Source: Salinisphaera sp. UBA6602 (GTDB lineage: Bacteria > Pseudomonadota > Gammaproteobacteria > Nevskiales > Salinisphaeraceae). From it: a stretch of DNA of 15,460 nucleotides. The notes under the pieces were generated by a model. The model worked only from the letters and a program-made list of their open reading frames with translations. It searched no databases and was not told the origin of the DNA. The stretch spans positions 1-15,460 of the forward strand of contig DJIE01000080.1 in the NCBI GenBank assembly GCA_002433465.1. The letters are read 5' to 3'. A program made the position numbers and the translations under genes. Position 1 is the first letter of the stretch; the number at the start of each line of letters is the position of its first letter. Shown piece by piece: positions 14,235 through 15,460 of this stretch.

Positions 14235-15460
14235 TTAGCGACCGCGTGCCGATTCGCCGACCGCAACGGCGCGTGACTGGTGGTGCAGCTGCCATTCCGC
14301 CAGCCATTCGCACAGTTTGTCGAACGGCATGGGCCGACCCATGTAATAGCCCTGAATGATGTCGCAGCCCAGTTCGCGCAGCTTGACGCTCTGGTTTTCA
14401 TACTCGATGCCTTCTGCCACCGCCCGTAGGCCCAGCGCATGCCCGAGCTCGATCGTTGCCTTGACGATGGCCATGTCGGTATCGGACTCGAGCATATCGG
14501 TGACGAACGAGCGGTCAATCTTGATTTCGCTGGCCGGCAGGCGCTTGAGATAGGTCAGCTGCGAATAGCCGGTGCCGAAGTCGTCGATCGAGATATGGAT
14601 GCCCATGTTCGATACGCGCGTTACCACATCCATGGTGCGGCGCTGATCGGACATGAGCGTGTCTTCGGTGATCTCGATAGTCAGCACTTCCGAAGGTACT
14701 TCGTAGGTCGCCAACAGATCGGCCAGCAAGTCCGGAAACTCCGGGTCGAGAAGCGAGCGAGCCGACAGGTTGACCGATACGCCAATGGACCAGCCTTGCT
14801 TGCGCAAGGCCGCATTGTATTCGAGCGCCCTGCGCAGCACCCATTTGGACAGCTCATTCATCAGGCCGGCACGTTCGGCGCGCGGAATGAACTCGCCCGG
14901 TGGCAGAAAGCCGCGGCGCGGGTGCTGCCAGCGCACCAGCGCTTCCACCGATGAGATGCGGCTGTCCGCCAGGTCCATCTTGGGCTGGTAGTGGACCACG
15001 AATTCGTTCTTGAAGATCGCCTTGCGCAGGCTGGTCTCCAGCGCCAGCTGTTCCACCGAGGCCATCTGCATGCCGGTACGGTAGAACTGGAAATTATTGC
15101 CGCCGCTGCGTTTCGCCTGATGCACCGCCATTTCCGCCTGGTTGATCATCGCCTGGGCTTCCTGGGCGGTGCTGGGGAACACGCTGATGCCGATGCTGGC
15201 GCCGAGCAGCAGCTCGTGGCCGTCGATCAGGAACGGCTTTTTCATCATGTTGATCAGTTTCTGGCAGAGCACGCCGATCTGCGCCTCGGCGCCGCAGTTT
15301 TCCAGCACCAGGGTGAATTCGTCGCCGCCCACCCGGGCCAGGTTTTCATCGTTGACGCCGCACCGGCAGATGCGCTCCGCGGCCAGCTTGAGCAGGCGGT
15401 CGCCGATTTCATGGCCGAGGCTTTCGTTGATCGGTTTGAAGCGGTCCAGGTCGATCATCA
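14235..15460 (-). CDS. GGDEF-EAL cyclic-di-GMP protein (5'-truncated by window edge)
   Basis: Signalling protein that makes and/or degrades cyclic-di-GMP, controlling motility and biofilm switching. The visible 408 residues start inside the GGDEF domain (MIDLDRFKPINESLGH); the rest of that domain and any sensor lie past the right edge, so the Met at 15458 is internal. Numbering from that Met: GGDEF is intact at 44-48. The inhibitory I-site RxxD five residues before it is absent (VNDE at that position). The EAL domain (about 135-395) keeps the catalytic set: EALVRW (172-177), Asn230 in NLSARSL, Glu262 in EITED, Asp292-Asp293 in DDFGTGYSQL, Lys313 in EIKID, Glu349 in AEG and Gln369 in QGYYMGRPMP. 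Phosphodiesterase activity is therefore likely; cyclase activity is possible. Gene stop is TAA. Confidence 0.93.
   Translation of the reverse strand, partial: MIDLDRFKPINESLGHEIGDRLLKLAAERICRCGVNDENLARVGGDEFTLVLENCGAEAQIGVLCQKLINMMKKPFLIDGHELLLGASIGISVFPSTAQEAQAMINQAEMAVHQAKRSGGNNFQFYRTGMQMASVEQLALETSLRKAIFKNEFVVHYQPKMDLADSRISSVEALVRWQHPRRGFLPPGEFIPRAERAGLMNELSKWVLRRALEYNAALRKQGWSIGVSVNLSARSLLDPEFPDLLADLLATYEVPSEVLTIEITEDTLMSDQRRTMDVVTRVSNMGIHISIDDFGTGYSQLTYLKRLPASEIKIDRSFVTDMLESDTDMAIVKATIELGHALGLRAVAEGIEYENQSVKLRELGCDIIQGYYMGRPMPFDKLCEWLAEWQLHHQSRAVAVGESARGR

Noticed and set aside
14070..14276. Short plus-strand frame in the gap after the MBL-fold gene
   Set aside because: It extends into the 3' end of the opposite-strand GGDEF-EAL gene, has no ribosome-binding site and resembles no family.

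Overview
The window is high-GC, densely coded and reads as chromosomal core sequence from a gammaproteobacterium. The order recN, bamE, rnfH, smpB, ssrA is a reduced form of the recN-fur-bamE-rnfH-ratA-smpB neighbourhood known from Pseudomonas and relatives. A Na+-coupled transporter and a CvrA-type K+/H+ antiporter would suit a marine or halophilic host, perhaps of the Salinisphaera type, but that genus is only a guess. No transposase, integrase, phage gene, CRISPR array or rRNA was seen. Every gap between genes is shorter than 300 bases.

Layout. Bases 1-1585 hold the 3' part of recN. bamE (1700-2140) follows with its own promoter. Facing it is a minus-strand pair, a neurotransmitter:sodium symporter-family transporter (2449-3864) and rnfH (2126-2452), joined by a GTGA start/stop overlap. 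smpB (4032-4505) and the tmRNA gene ssrA (4576-4938) together supply trans-translation, and ssrA ends in a strong terminator. cvrA/nhaP2 (5223-7004) then converges on a DUF1249 (YqiB-like) gene (7244-7720). Upstream of that gene lie ppsR (7784-8620) and the divergent ppsA (8767-11139), a regulator/enzyme pair controlling PEP synthesis in gluconeogenesis. ppsA is followed by a RhdA-type sulfurtransferase (11171-11995). A DMT/EamA transporter (12126-12995) and an NAPE-PLD-like metallo-beta-lactamase-fold hydrolase (13009-14040) follow as a likely two-gene unit. The window closes with a minus-strand GGDEF-EAL protein whose N-terminus lies beyond the right edge.

No plainly new multi-gene system is visible. 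The points most worth a second look are: the reworked recN-smpB neighbourhood, where fur and ratA are missing and a transporter is coupled to rnfH; a possible folded RNA between cvrA and the DUF1249 gene; promoters placed so close to the smpB and DUF1249 start codons that the messages could be leaderless; a perfect 14-bp palindrome touching the DUF1249 -35 box; and unusual residues at the sodium-site loop of the transporter.
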